From Neomoorella thermoacetica (GTDB taxonomy: Bacteria; Bacillota; DSM-521; Neomoorellales; Neomoorellaceae): a stretch of DNA of 64,000 bases. The position numbers were made by a program, and so were the translations under genes. Below the pieces are notes generated by a model, which was given only the letters and a program-made list of their open reading frames with translations, ran no database searches and was not told the DNA's origin. This document shows positions 25,070 to 34,424 of this stretch, one piece after another. Location: the NCBI RefSeq assembly GCF_001875325.1, contig NZ_MDDC01000003.1, forward strand, positions 100,763 to 164,762, given 5' to 3'. Numbering within the stretch: the stretch's first letter is position 1; every line of letters starts with the position of its first letter.

Positions 25070-26095
25070 ATGTCTACAAGGAATCTAACAATGACTGAGG
25101 GGAACCAGGCTTTGGGCTTTATCCAGGGGGTGGGCCTGACTGTAATTCTTACCCTGGTTGCCAGGCAGCTTGCCATGTTGCCAATTTTAAACATCATGGG
25201 CAGCATGGTTCTTGCTATCCTTCTGGGTGTTGCCTGGCGTTCCCTTATGGACATACCAGCAACGGCAGAGGTGGGTATTAATTTCGCCAGCAAAAAAATT
25301 CTCCGTTATGGCATTATCCTCATGGGGCTGCGTCTGGATATCCCCAAAATTATTGCTGCCGGCCCGCGGGTAATTCTCCTTGACATCCTGGCCATCTTAG
25401 TGTCTATGGTAGTAATTATTTTCCTTGGGCAGAGGATGGGGCTTAATAAAAAATTAGCCGCTCTCATAGCTGCCGGGACGGGTATTTGCGGGGCAGCAGC
25501 CATTGCCGCCATAGCTCCGATAGTCAGGTCCCGGGATGATGAAACTGCCGTGGCGGTGGCTATTGTCGCCCTGCTGGGAACTCTATTTACGATTCTTTAC
25601 ACCCTGCTTTACCCGGTACTTAATTTAACTTCCTTCCAGTACGGTTTATTATCCGGCAGCAGCCTACATGAACTGGCCCATGTGATTGCGGCAGCCCAGG
25701 CCGGGGGCAGCGCCAGCGCTGATATCGCTATTCTGGTAAAACTGGGGCGAGTGGCCTTCCTGGTGCCGGTAGCTCTTGTGCTAGGAATAATTTTTGCTCG
25801 TCAAAATAAAACTGGCGCCGGATGGCATTGGCGCCAGCTCCAGGTGCCATGGTTTATCTTGGGTTTCCTGGCTTTAAGTGGCATCAATACCATGGCTATT
25901 TTGTCAACTCCCCTTATTGCATTCTTGATTCAGGTCGGTGTTTTTCTCCTGACCGTGGCTATGGCCGGCCTGGGCCTTAACGTAAGCCTGGAAATGATCA
26001 AAAAGGTCGGCAGCCGGGCCCTGGTAACCGGTTTGCTGAGTTCCGCTGTCCTTAGCTTAATTATCTTTCTGGTTATTGCCGGTTTGATTAATTAA
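25070..26095 (+). CDS. YeiH-family putative sulfate exporter
   Basis: Integral membrane protein of 341 residues with about ten helices. The family stretches MGLRLDIPKI, AAGTGICGAAAIAAIAP and GSSLHELAHVIAAAQAGG are present. The ATG at 25070 (GAAGGGG nine nt upstream) is preferred; an in-frame ATG at 24968 with GGGAG would add 34 residues that do not look like the family start. A LysR gene faces it, as with YeiE/YeiH in enterobacteria. Exported substrate is uncertain; sulfite or sulfate is suggested for relatives. Confidence 0.87.
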   Translation: MSTRNLTMTEGNQALGFIQGVGLTVILTLVARQLAMLPILNIMGSMVLAILLGVAWRSLMDIPATAEVGINFASKKILRYGIILMGLRLDIPKIIAAGPRVILLDILAILVSMVVIIFLGQRMGLNKKLAALIAAGTGICGAAAIAAIAPIVRSRDDETAVAVAIVALLGTLFTILYTLLYPVLNLTSFQYGLLSGSSLHELAHVIAAAQAGGSASADIAILVKLGRVAFLVPVALVLGIIFARQNKTGAGWHWRQLQVPWFILGFLALSGINTMAILSTPLIAFLIQVGVFLLTVAMAGLGLNVSLEMIKKVGSRALVTGLLSSAVLSLIIFLVIAGLIN

Positions 26096-26284
26096 AAAGC
26101 GCGCCTGGAACGTAAGAAGGAAAAGAAATACTGTCATCGAAGTGGTTGCCAATAGTGAGGCGTTTGCCGTTTTCGCGAATATGGTCTTTTCGGGCTTTCC
26201 GATACCTGGAATTAAAAGGGGCTCCCCCAGGAATCCCTTATAAAGCCAGGCTGAAAAGCCGTGTTCGGGAAAGTATAAAATCTC

Positions 26285-27190
26285 CTAAAAACGAGTAGAA
26301 TGTAAAAAAGCCAGGAAAGCCTCGGCTGCGGCGCTACGAAATTTATGCCTGTTGTAGGCGATGTGAAAAGTGCGCCGGAAATCAATTCCCTGGAGTCTAA
26401 CTTCCCGGAGCAAGTTATACCTGCTCTCTTTTTTTATTGCCAGGCGGGAGATAATGGCGATACCTAACCCCGCTTCGACTGCTTCTTTTATGGCTTGGGT
26501 GCTACCCAGCTCCATTACTACCTTCAGCGTAGATAATTCTAACCCTGCTTTCCTTAAACCCGCCTCGGTTATCTGCCTGGTGCCTGACCCTTCTTCTCGC
26601 AGGATGAGGGGTTCTTCCCTTAATTCTTCTGGAGTGATTTCTCTACGTCCGGCCCAGCGGTGTTCCGGGTGAATAATTAGCACCAGTTCATCCTGGAAGA
26701 GATCTTCCTGAATGAGATTGGGATGCTTCGCCTGGCCTTCAATGAGAGCTATATCCAGTTCACCCTCCAGGGTCCGGCGGATGATTTCCCGGGTATTGGC
26801 GATTCGCAAAGTTATTTCCACGTCGGGGTACTGCCTTTTAAATTCCCCGGCAATAGAAGGCAGAAAGTACTCGCCGATAGTCAGGGTGGCGCCTATCACC
26901 AGGCTGCCCTTTACTTTGCCGCTGATATCTGCCAGGGCTTTTTTGACTTCGTCATATAGTTTGCTCAGCTCCAGGGCGTAATTATAGAGAACTCGACCGG
27001 CCTCAGTAAGGGTAACCTGGCGGTTATTGCGATCCAGGAGGCGGGTGCCAAAGTATTCTTCCAGAGATTGGATGTGCAGGCTGATGGCCGGCTGGGTCAA
27101 GTGCAATACCCGGGCGGCCCGGGAAAAACTCTTTTGTTCGGCTACGGCCTTGAAAGTAAGTAACTGGTTGTCGAGCAAGGTTATCACCAA
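26285..27190 (-). CDS. LysR-family transcriptional regulator (YeiE-like)
   Basis: DNA-binding regulator of 301 residues. The winged-helix region is FKAVAEQKSFSRAARVLHLT followed by QPAISLHIQSLEEYFG; the C-terminal two-lobe effector domain starts at about residue 90 (SLVIGATLTIGEYFLP). Several start codons lie close together (TTG 27190, GTG 27187); none has a strong Shine-Dalgarno. Convergent with the YeiH-type exporter, its likely target by analogy to YeiE, though LysR genes are more often divergent from their targets. Effector unknown. Confidence 0.88.
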   Translation of the reverse strand: MVITLLDNQLLTFKAVAEQKSFSRAARVLHLTQPAISLHIQSLEEYFGTRLLDRNNRQVTLTEAGRVLYNYALELSKLYDEVKKALADISGKVKGSLVIGATLTIGEYFLPSIAGEFKRQYPDVEITLRIANTREIIRRTLEGELDIALIEGQAKHPNLIQEDLFQDELVLIIHPEHRWAGRREITPEELREEPLILREEGSGTRQITEAGLRKAGLELSTLKVVMELGSTQAIKEAVEAGLGIAIISRLAIKKESRYNLLREVRLQGIDFRRTFHIAYNRHKFRSAAAEAFLAFLHSTRF

Positions 27191-27259
27191 AAAAACTATA
27201 ACAGTTTTTTAACTCTCGGTCTATCATTTATTTGACACAGTTCTAACCATGAAATATGT

Positions 27260-27309
27260 GTCCCCGGAGGGATAAAAAAGAGCGGTTAGTTATAGTAAGT
27301 TCCGGGGAC
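27260..27309. promoter_or_regulatory. Inverted repeat between lysR and ykvI-like genes
   Basis: GTCCCCGGA (27260-27268) and TCCGGGGAC (27301-27309) form a 9-bp perfect dyad with a 32-nt interior. Either a leader hairpin of the downstream gene or an operator in the divergent gap. Confidence 0.4.
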
Positions 27310-27377
27310 GACGGCTTTGGTCCTGGTAAGCTTTTACCAGTTTAGCGGCGGCCGGGTTCAGGCACAATAAGAATACC

Positions 27378-28541
27378 ATGGCCAAACAGTATTCTACCTG
27401 GCAGATAGCCGCTACTTATATCGGCACCGTGGTGGGAGCCGGGTTCGCTTCCGGCCAGGAAGTGTTGCAGTTCTTCGGGTACTTCGGGCTGCGGGGTATC
27501 CTGGGCCTGATCCTGGCTACGGCGCTATTTATCTTTTTTGGCTACACCGTCCTTAGGCTGGGCTTTCAATTAAAGGCGGAGTCCCACCTGGAGGTGATGC
27601 ACCGGGCCGGCGGCGCCTTCATCGGCCGGATTGTAGATGCCGTCACTACTTTCTTTCTCTTTGGTGTCCTGGCCGTCATGGCTGCCGGTTCCGGGGCTAT
27701 TTTCAGGCAGGAATTCCACCTGCCTGTGCTCCTGGGCAGCAGCCTGCTGATAGCCATCACCCTGGTAACTGTCCTGGCGGGCATTGAAAAGGTGATTGGC
27801 TCCATCAGTATGGTAGCCCCGGTCCTAATAGCCTCTGTACTTGGCATCAGCCTGGCCATGGTGGTAAAAAACCTGCCCGCCCTGGTGGCCAACCTTTACT
27901 GGGAGGAGACTTACCGGGCCGCCGTGTCTTCCTGGCCCCTGGCGGCCCTCCTCTATGCTTCTTACAACCTGGTATTATCCATTGCCGTCCTGGGCCCCCT
28001 GGGAGCCCTGTCCCCGCAGGAGCGCCTCTTGCCGGGGGCCTTCCTGGGGGGCCTGGGCCTGGGGCTGGGAGCCATAGCCATTACCCTGGCCCTGATTACC
28101 ACGGCCCCGGCAGTAACGGCCCTGGAAGTGCCCATGCTGCATATAGCCGGTAGTTTCAGCCCCGTCCTGCGCATCTTTTACAGCGCCGTCCTGCTGGCGG
28201 AGATCCATACTACTGCTGTCAGCAGCCTCTACGGTTTTGCTGCCCGCCTGGCCGGACCGGGAGGAAATAACTTTCGCCGGCTGGCTATAGGAGCCAGTGC
28301 CGTGGCCCTGGCAGCCAGCCAGGCCGGCTTTTCCCGCCTGGTGGCCACCCTTTTCCCCCTGGTGGGTTACGCCGGTTTCCTGCTCCTCGGAGCCCTGGCC
28401 TATTACGTTTTAAAAGAAATCCTGGCTTTACGACCGGCCTTTCCAGGTCGCCTGGTCCCTGCCCCGGCCCGCCGGCCGGTTCTGGGAGCGGTTTTAGAGA
28501 GGAGGGGAAAGGCGGGCGGGGGCAGGAGGGAACGCCCTTAG
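27378..28541 (+). CDS. YkvI-family membrane transporter-like protein
   Basis: A 387-residue integral membrane protein of the APC/LeuT superfamily with about ten helices. The first helix holds TYIGTVVGAGFASGQEVLQF, the unwound substrate-site motif of this family, and YNLVLSIAVLGPLG lies in the middle. The C-terminal 40 residues are hydrophilic and Arg/Pro-rich. ATG at 27378 has no strong Shine-Dalgarno sequence. Substrate unknown; related genes occur in spore formers. Followed by small spore-protein genes. Confidence 0.83.
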   Translation: MAKQYSTWQIAATYIGTVVGAGFASGQEVLQFFGYFGLRGILGLILATALFIFFGYTVLRLGFQLKAESHLEVMHRAGGAFIGRIVDAVTTFFLFGVLAVMAAGSGAIFRQEFHLPVLLGSSLLIAITLVTVLAGIEKVIGSISMVAPVLIASVLGISLAMVVKNLPALVANLYWEETYRAAVSSWPLAALLYASYNLVLSIAVLGPLGALSPQERLLPGAFLGGLGLGLGAIAITLALITTAPAVTALEVPMLHIAGSFSPVLRIFYSAVLLAEIHTTAVSSLYGFAARLAGPGGNNFRRLAIGASAVALAASQAGFSRLVATLFPLVGYAGFLLLGALAYYVLKEILALRPAFPGRLVPAPARRPVLGAVLERRGKAGGGRRERP

Positions 28542-28727
28542 GTAACCTTACAATTACCTGGCGCGTCAGGTCACGGGGTAGAGAAAGAACCTCAACCGGT
28601 CATTCCCTCAGAGGGTCTACCCGGGGGTAGGGAAAGCAGCCCAGCCTAGCGGAAACGGGAAACCGGGTGCAATATAAGGAAAAGCGCCCCGGAGAAAGGG
28701 AAACGGCTGGATGAAGGTGATAAACTG

Positions 28728-28898
28728 GTGGGTAAAAATAAAAAGAAGGAAGACCCGGAGATACTGGCTGTAAAACTGGAAGTAGCTGCTGAACTGGGAC
28801 TGCTGGATAAAATAGAACAGTGTGGCTGGGGAGCCCTGAGTTCGGCCGAGAGTGGCAAAATCGGCGGGCTGCTGGCCCGGAGGTTAAAATCAGGATAG
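28728..28898 (+). CDS. Small acid-soluble spore protein, alpha/beta type
   Basis: A 56-residue DNA-coating spore protein. The GTG at 28728 is preceded by GAAGGTGAT. The hallmarks are VKLEVAAELGLLDKI and the second-helix segment ESGKIGGLLARRLKSG, with GWGAL in the turn. The sequence contains a single Cys (CGWG). It lies between the YkvI-type gene and another very small gene. Expression in the forespore is expected from the family; no clear SigG promoter was identified in 28542-28727. Confidence 0.85.
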   Translation: MGKNKKKEDPEILAVKLEVAAELGLLDKIEQCGWGALSSAESGKIGGLLARRLKSG

Positions 28899-28944
28899 AG
28901 GTAAAGGAAATAAAAGAGCATCTTAGCACAGGGAGGCATGGAAC

Positions 28945-29109
28945 GTGGAACCTGAAGAAAAACGACCGCCCACCAGCAGGGAGGACCGTATCTTAAGACC
29001 AGAGGATTTCCCCCAGGGGAAGATTGGCTCTGCTTATATGGCCACCATTGCCGGGCAACCGGCCATCAGGGATCTGGCCGATGAGGAGGAAGAGGAGGAC
29101 AGGCCCTGA
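28945..29109 (+). CDS. Small acidic protein of unknown function
   Basis: 54 residues from a GTG at 28945 with GGGAGG eight nt upstream; ends with a Glu/Asp-rich tail (DEEEEEDRP). It follows the SASP gene by 46 bp and is probably co-transcribed, so a spore role is possible. The last 76 nt overlap the 3' end of the convergent ytrI-like gene. Not recognised; the good Shine-Dalgarno is the main support. Confidence 0.5.
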   Translation: MEPEEKRPPTSREDRILRPEDFPQGKIGSAYMATIAGQPAIRDLADEEEEEDRP

Positions 29110-29552
29110 GCCTGGAGGTGGACGATCACTTTGTCGCTTATGAGAAGCAGGGTGACCTTAAGTTTGAACTGGCGGCCGTTTACCTTGATGGTGCGGCCGT
29201 CGATCATAGCCGGGATCAGGGCCGGATTCAGCCGTTGAACGTCTTGGCCCTTTAAAGGGGAGAGAATGTTCTGGACTTCCCGCGTGATGGCCTGGGTGGC
29301 GGCCCGGCTTTCTACAGCCGTTGGCCTGTCACCATAAAAAGTTATTACCGGTTCGATGGCTACAATTACCTGGTGCCTTCGCTGGGAAAGACTCTCCTTT
29401 AACTGGGCCAGTTCTTCACCTGCAGCCTCCAGGCGTTGTTCCAGCTCGGCCCTGGCCAGGTGCAGCTGTTCCTGCTGGCGGGCCAGGAAGAGATTGGTTA
29501 GACTGGCCCCCAGGAGAAAGCCCAGGATGAAAATGGCCAGGTAGCGCATCAC
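29034..29552 (-). CDS. ytrI: YtrI-like sporulation protein
   Basis: 172 residues with an N-terminal membrane helix (YLAIFILGFLLGASLTNLFL), a coiled-coil stretch (about 28-60, Glu/Gln/Leu-rich) and a compact C-terminal domain. The start overlaps the stop of the ytrH-like gene (GTG 29552 or ATG 29549). Position next to ytrH and dnaE matches the Bacillus order ytrI-ytrH-dnaE, where both small proteins are SigE-controlled and needed for sporulation. Assignment rests on synteny and topology more than on motifs. The Ser-rich tail overlaps the opposite small gene. Confidence 0.68.
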   Translation of the reverse strand: MMRYLAIFILGFLLGASLTNLFLARQQEQLHLARAELEQRLEAAGEELAQLKESLSQRRHQVIVAIEPVITFYGDRPTAVESRAATQAITREVQNILSPLKGQDVQRLNPALIPAMIDGRTIKVNGRQFKLKVTLLLISDKVIVHLQAQGLSSSSSSSARSLMAGCPAMVAI

Positions 29553-29872
29553 TTACCACCGGCAAGGTTTTGAATGAGCCAGTAACCCACCTGGGCCCCG
29601 AAGAAGGCAACAATAATAAATAACAGCTGCTTAATCAGGATGCGAAACTGGCCTTCCAGGAGGCCCTGGCCTAAAATCTCAATGGCACTGAAGGTACCGC
29701 CCATGGCAGCCGCAATGGCCCAGATCTTGATCTCCAGGGCCAGGCGGGTCATGGTTCTCAGGGGAGGTTGCCCGACCAGGATGGCCGCCAGGGAGCCTAC
29801 TATGGCCGCTCCCAGGACGACTCCCAGGGCAGTAAAGAAGATGAGCAGCAGCTTGGGTAAAAAACCTTCCAT
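29549..29872 (-). CDS. ytrH: YtrH-family sporulation protein
   Basis: 107-residue membrane protein. ATG at 29872 follows GGAGG by 12 nt; a longer open frame upstream runs into the dnaE start region on the other strand and is not convincing. Three hydrophobic segments are visible, with the conserved RLALEIKIWAIAAAMGGTFS and the terminal FFGAQVGYWLIQ. Divergent from dnaE and coupled to the ytrI-like gene, as in Bacillus. Expected in the mother-cell membrane during sporulation. Confidence 0.85.
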   Translation of the reverse strand: MEGFLPKLLLIFFTALGVVLGAAIVGSLAAILVGQPPLRTMTRLALEIKIWAIAAAMGGTFSAIEILGQGLLEGQFRILIKQLLFIIVAFFGAQVGYWLIQNLAGGK

Positions 29873-29999
29873 GCTATAAAGTAGCCTCCGGAAAAACAGG
29901 GTACACTCGGAACGGGGCGGCTTCCTAAATATCTTACGTCGCTTTAGATGTGGATATGCCGGAAAAGGAATCTGCCCCCGGGCGTAGAAATTACTCCCC

Positions 30000-32900
30000 A
30001 TGAAATCTTTCGTCCACCTCCATGTCCACAGTGAATACAGCCTCCTGGATGGAGCCGGCCGCATCAAAGACCTTGTCCGTGCCGCCGGGGAAATGGGCAT
30101 GCCCGCCCTGGCCCTCACGGATCACGGCGTCATGTACGGCGCCGTGGAGTTCTATAAAGCGGCCCGGGAACAGGGCCTCAAGCCCATTATCGGCTGCGAG
30201 GTTTATGTGGCTCCCCGCTCCCGCCACGACCGGGAGCCCCGCCGGGATGATTACCAGTACCACCTGGTCCTCCTGGCCGCCGACGCCACGGGTTACCGCA
30301 ACCTTACGGCCCTTGTTTCGGCTGCCTTCCTGGAAGGTTTCTATTACAAGCCCCGGGTGGACCGGGAGCTTTTGAGCCGCCACAGCCAGGGTCTCATAGC
30401 CCTGAGCGCCTGCCTGGCCGGGGAAGTGCCAGCCCACCTTTTAAAGAACCAGGAAGATGCGGCCTATGATGCGGCTACCTGGCTGCGGGAGGTCTTTGGC
30501 CCAGAGAATTTTTACCTGGAACTCCAGGACCACGGCCTGCCGGAACAGCGGCAGCTCAACCGCCAGCTGGTAGACCTTGCCACCAGATTAAAAATTCCCC
30601 TGGTCGCCACCAATGACGTCCACTATGTTCGCCAGGACCAGGCCCGGGCCCATGACGTCCTCCTCTGTATCCAGACGGGCAAGACCCTGGACGATCCTAA
30701 CCGCCTGCGTTTTCCCACAGCCCAGTTTTATTTAAAATCTCCTGCCGAGATGGACAACCTCTTCCGGGAGGTACCCTCAGCCCTGGCCAACACCCTGGCC
30801 ATCGCCGAGCGCTGCCAGTTCGACTTCACCTTCGGCCGGTTACACCTGCCGGCCTACCAGGTGCCGGCAGGAGAGGACGCGGCCAGTTATCTCCGCCGCC
30901 TGAGTTACGAGGGCCTGGAACGGCGTTACCCCCGTGACGACGGGACGGCCCGGCAGCGCCTGGAGTACGAGCTGGGCGTAATCGAGCAAATGGGCTATCC
31001 GGGTTATTTCTTGATAGTTTGGGATATAGTCAATTTCGCCCGCCGGCGGGGGATCCCGGTGGGTCCGGGGCGGGGTTCGGCCGCCGGCAGCCTGGTGGCC
31101 TACTGCCTGGGGATAACCTCCATTGATCCCCTGCGCTACAACCTCCTCTTTGAACGTTTTTTAAACCCCGAGCGGGTCAGTATGCCGGACATCGACATGG
31201 ACTTCTGCTTCGAGCGGCGGGATGAAGTCATCCAGTATGTCCTGGAGAAGTACGGCCGTGACCATGTGGCCCAGATCATTACCTTCGGTACCATGGCCGC
31301 CCGGGCTGCCGTCCGGGATGTGGGCCGAGTCCTAGGTTTGCCCCTTAACGAGGTGGACAGGATCGCCAAGATGGTGCCCATGGAACTGGGTATTACCCTG
31401 GAGCGGGCCCTGGCCACCAGCCCGGATTTAAAAGAGAGCTACGAAGGCAAACGGGAGGTACGGGAACTCCTGGATACGGCCCGGGCCATCGAGGGTATGC
31501 CCCGCCATGCCTCCACCCATGCCGCGGGGATTGTCATCACCCGGGAGCCTTTAATCCGTTATCTGCCCCTGCAAAAGACAGGGGATGCCGTTACCACTCA
31601 GTACCCCATGCAGGCTGTGGAAGAACTGGGGCTATTGAAGATGGACCTGCTGGGCCTCCGCACCCTGACGGTTATCGGCCACGCCCGGGAGGCCATCCGG
31701 CGCAACTATGGCCGGGAACTGGACCTGGAAAACCTGCCCCTGGATGACCGGCCGACCTACCAGCTCCTGGCCAGCGGTGAAACAAGCGGCATTTTCCAGC
31801 TGGAAAGCAGCGGCATGCGGGCCATCCTGAAAGAACTCAAGCCGGAGCGCTTTGAAGATATCATCGCCCTGGTGGCCCTCTACCGGCCCGGGCCACTGGG
31901 AAGCGGTATGGTCGAAGATTTTATTAAGCGCAAACACGGGGTTACCCCCATCAGCTACCTGCATCCGGCCCTGGAACCGATACTTAAAGACACCTACGGG
32001 GTTATCCTCTACCAGGAGCAGGTCATGCGCATTGCCAGCGAGCTGGCAGGTTTTACCCTGGGCCAGGCCGATCTCCTGCGCCGGGCCATGGGGAAAAAGA
32101 AGCCCGAGGTCCTGGCAGCCCAGCGGGATCGCTTCCTGGCCGGGGCAGAGGCCAAGGCTATACCCCGGGATGTCGCGCAGAAAATTTTTGAGCTGATGGA
32201 GTACTTCGCGGGCTACGGCTTCAATGCCAGCCACTCGGCGGCCTACGCCCTGGTGGCCTATCAGACGGCCTACCTGAAGGCCCATTACCCGGCCGAGCTT
32301 ATGGGCGCCCTCCTTTCCAGCGTGGCCGAGCACCTGGATAAGATGGGGCCCTACCTGGCCGAGTGCCAGCGCCTGGGGATCGCCGTCCTGCCGCCGGATG
32401 TCAATGAATCAGGGGTCGATTTTACCGTCAGGGGGAGGCAGATCCGCTTTGGCCTGGCGGCCGTTAAAAACGCCGGCCGGGCCGCCGCCCTGGCCATTAT
32501 TGCCGCCCGGGAAGCAGGCGGTCCCTTTACCTCCCTCCTGGATTTCTGCCGGCGGGTGGACAGCCGCCAGGCCAATAAACGGGTGGTGGAGAGCCTCATC
32601 CGCTGCGGCGCCTTTAATTCTATCAACCCCAACCGCCGCCAGCTCCTGGCCGGCCTGGACGAGTGCCTGGAAGCGGCCGCCAGGCGCCAGGAAGACCGCC
32701 GCAGCGGCCAGGTTTCCCTTATGGACCTGGTGCCTGGAGAGGTTAGCGACCCCCCCTTGCCCCAGGTAACTGACTTCTCCCGGGCCGATATCCTGGCCAT
32801 GGAAAAGGAGCTCCTGGGCTTTTACCTGAGCGGCCACCCCCTGGAACCCTATGCCCAGGTATTAAAAAAGCTGGCCTCCCATTCCCTGGCTGACCTGGCG

Positions 32901-33518
32901 GAGATAGCCGACGGCAGCCAGGTGACCGTCGGCGGCCTGGTCAGCGGCCTGCGCCGGCTGGTCACCCGTAAGGGTGACCCCATGGCCGTTCTCACCCTGG
33001 AGGATTTCAGCGGCCAGGTCGAGGCTGTCATCTTTCCCCGGGTTTACAGCCAGGTACGTTCCTGGCTCGCTCCCGACCGGGCCGTCCTGGTCCAGGGACA
33101 GGTCGATAAACAGGAAGAAGGGGCCCAGGTCCTGGCCAACCTGGTCCGGCCCCTGGTGCCGGAGTCCGGCGGGGGAGACCGGACTAAACCCACGGGCCGG
33201 CTTATCCCTCCCGATGGCCCGACCGGTACTTACCCTGCCGGGCCCGGCACTGGCCCGGCAGGCCAGGCCGGTGGCGGGTATGAAACGGCCCGCCTGTACC
33301 TCAAGCTTTCCGGCCAGGGACAGCTAACAGCCCTGCGGGACACTTTAACCGCTTACCCGGGCCCCTGCCCGGTATACCTCTATCTGGCCGACAGCCGCAG
33401 GACCATCGCTTTACACCGCCGGTACTGGATCAAACCAGTACCGGAGTTGCTGGCAAGTTTGGCCGGGCTTTTAGGCGGGTATGATAAAATAAAGCTGCTG
33501 CAGGAAAATAGAATTTGA
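30000..33518 (+). CDS. dnaE: DNA polymerase III alpha subunit
   Basis: Replicative polymerase subunit of the DnaE1/DnaE3 type, 1172 residues. The N-terminal PHP domain starts with HLHVHSEYSLLDGAGRI. The polymerase active site PDIDMDF is at residues 396-402, and GRGSAAGSLVAYCLGI and FNASHSAAYALVAYQTAYLK are conserved palm/finger motifs. An OB-fold lies near 960-1030 (VTVGGLVSGLRRLVTRKG). A Pro/Gly-rich insert of about 40 residues precedes the C-terminal domain. ATG at 30000 with a poor Shine-Dalgarno. Divergent from ytrH. Confidence 0.97.
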   Translation: MKSFVHLHVHSEYSLLDGAGRIKDLVRAAGEMGMPALALTDHGVMYGAVEFYKAAREQGLKPIIGCEVYVAPRSRHDREPRRDDYQYHLVLLAADATGYRNLTALVSAAFLEGFYYKPRVDRELLSRHSQGLIALSACLAGEVPAHLLKNQEDAAYDAATWLREVFGPENFYLELQDHGLPEQRQLNRQLVDLATRLKIPLVATNDVHYVRQDQARAHDVLLCIQTGKTLDDPNRLRFPTAQFYLKSPAEMDNLFREVPSALANTLAIAERCQFDFTFGRLHLPAYQVPAGEDAASYLRRLSYEGLERRYPRDDGTARQRLEYELGVIEQMGYPGYFLIVWDIVNFARRRGIPVGPGRGSAAGSLVAYCLGITSIDPLRYNLLFERFLNPERVSMPDIDMDFCFERRDEVIQYVLEKYGRDHVAQIITFGTMAARAAVRDVGRVLGLPLNEVDRIAKMVPMELGITLERALATSPDLKESYEGKREVRELLDTARAIEGMPRHASTHAAGIVITREPLIRYLPLQKTGDAVTTQYPMQAVEELGLLKMDLLGLRTLTVIGHAREAIRRNYGRELDLENLPLDDRPTYQLLASGETSGIFQLESSGMRAILKELKPERFEDIIALVALYRPGPLGSGMVEDFIKRKHGVTPISYLHPALEPILKDTYGVILYQEQVMRIASELAGFTLGQADLLRRAMGKKKPEVLAAQRDRFLAGAEAKAIPRDVAQKIFELMEYFAGYGFNASHSAAYALVAYQTAYLKAHYPAELMGALLSSVAEHLDKMGPYLAECQRLGIAVLPPDVNESGVDFTVRGRQIRFGLAAVKNAGRAAALAIIAAREAGGPFTSLLDFCRRVDSRQANKRVVESLIRCGAFNSINPNRRQLLAGLDECLEAAARRQEDRRSGQVSLMDLVPGEVSDPPLPQVTDFSRADILAMEKELLGFYLSGHPLEPYAQVLKKLASHSLADLAEIADGSQVTVGGLVSGLRRLVTRKGDPMAVLTLEDFSGQVEAVIFPRVYSQVRSWLAPDRAVLVQGQVDKQEEGAQVLANLVRPLVPESGGGDRTKPTGRLIPPDGPTGTYPAGPGTGPAGQAGGGYETARLYLKLSGQGQLTALRDTLTAYPGPCPVYLYLADSRRTIALHRRYWIKPVPELLASLAGLLGGYDKIKLLQENRI

Positions 33519-33578
33519 CCCTTCCCAGCAGGAATATGAAGAAACAGGTGGAATTAGAAAGGTAAAAAGAGTTAGCCA

Positions 33579-33598
33579 TTGTGGTACGGCCGCCACAA
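33579..33598. promoter_or_regulatory. Short dyad upstream of coaD
   Basis: TTGTGG-N8-CCACAA in the 178-bp gap before coaD. Possible operator; no matched promoter was identified with confidence. Confidence 0.3.
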
Positions 33599-33695
33599 GC
33601 CAATACCATAAAAATTTAGCCCTTACATTTGTTTGCAGCAAGCCCCGGCAAAGCCAGCCGGGGAAGGAGGCATTTTCCGAGGAGGTGATAGCCAG

Positions 33696-34178
33696 TTGAA
33701 GGTGGCTGTATATCCAGGCACCTTTGACCCGATTACTAACGGGCACCTGGATATTATCCGGCGGGCGGTAAGTATCTTTGACCGGGTTGTGGTAGGGGTG
33801 GCTGCAGATAATTATAAAGAGACCCTGTTTTCCCTGGAGGAAAGGGTGGATTTGGTCAGGACCGTCACCAGGGATATAGCCGGAGTCACGGTGAAGTCCT
33901 TTTCCGGACTCCTGGTCGATTTTGCCCGCCGGGAAGAGGCCGTGGCTATCGTCAGGGGGCTGCGGGCAGTTTCCGATTTTGAATATGAGTTCCAGATGTC
34001 GATAATGAATAAAAAGCTGGCCAGTGACCTGGAAACGGTTTTTCTAATGACGACTACCGAGTATTCCTTCCTCAGCTCAAGCGTCATTCGCCAGGTAGCC
34101 TCCCTGGGGGGGTGTATCCATGGCCTGGTGCCACCTGAAGTCGAGCGAGCTTTGCTCCAACGTCACGACTTTTTTTAG
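33696..34178 (+). CDS. coaD: Pantetheine-phosphate adenylyltransferase
   Basis: Penultimate step of coenzyme A synthesis: 4'-phosphopantetheine + ATP to dephospho-CoA. The 160 residues contain VYPGTFDPITNGHLDIIRRA with the T/HxGH nucleotidyl motif, RGLRAVSDFEYEFQM, and FLSSSVIRQVASLGG at the ATP site. TTG at 33696 is selected because AGGAGGTGAT lies six nt upstream. First gene of a run with mtrB, a small gene, pfkA and pyk. Confidence 0.96.
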   Translation: MKVAVYPGTFDPITNGHLDIIRRAVSIFDRVVVGVAADNYKETLFSLEERVDLVRTVTRDIAGVTVKSFSGLLVDFARREEAVAIVRGLRAVSDFEYEFQMSIMNKKLASDLETVFLMTTTEYSFLSSSVIRQVASLGGCIHGLVPPEVERALLQRHDFF

Positions 34179-34190
34179 GGGGGTGGGTTA

Positions 34191-34424
34191 ATGGAGGACA
34201 GGGAAAGCGTTACCGCTGCCGACTTTATTGTCATCAAAGCCCTGGAGAACGGCGTAACAATTATCGGCCTGACCCGGGGCAGGGACACCAAGTTTCACCA
34301 CTCCGAGAAACTGGATAAAGGCGAAATCATGATTGCCCAGTTTACTGAACACACCTCTGCCATGAAGATCCGCGGCCGGGCTCTGGTAATGACGAAATAC
34401 GGGAGTTTAGAAGCGGGGGAATGA
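34191..34424 (+). CDS. mtrB: TRAP, trp RNA-binding attenuation protein
   Basis: Ring-forming regulator that binds tryptophan and then GAG/UAG repeats in leader RNAs, stopping trp operon expression. The 77 residues keep all key parts: [20 protein letters not shown] and [13 protein letters not shown]. Lys40, Lys59 and Arg61 correspond to the RNA-binding Lys37, Lys56 and Arg58 of Bacillus TRAP, and the Thr/Gly residues of the tryptophan pocket are conserved. ATG at 34191 follows GGGGGGTGGG. It lies 12 bp after coaD and overlaps the next gene. No anti-TRAP gene is in the window. Confidence 0.95.
   Translation: MEDRESVTAADFIVIKALENGVTIIGLTRGRDTKFHHSEKLDKGEIMIAQFTEHTSAMKIRGRALVMTKYGSLEAGE

Noticed and set aside
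26096..26284. Open stretch between the YeiH and LysR genes read as a gene remnant
   Set aside because: About 45 codons without stop but no start, no motif and no family resemblance.
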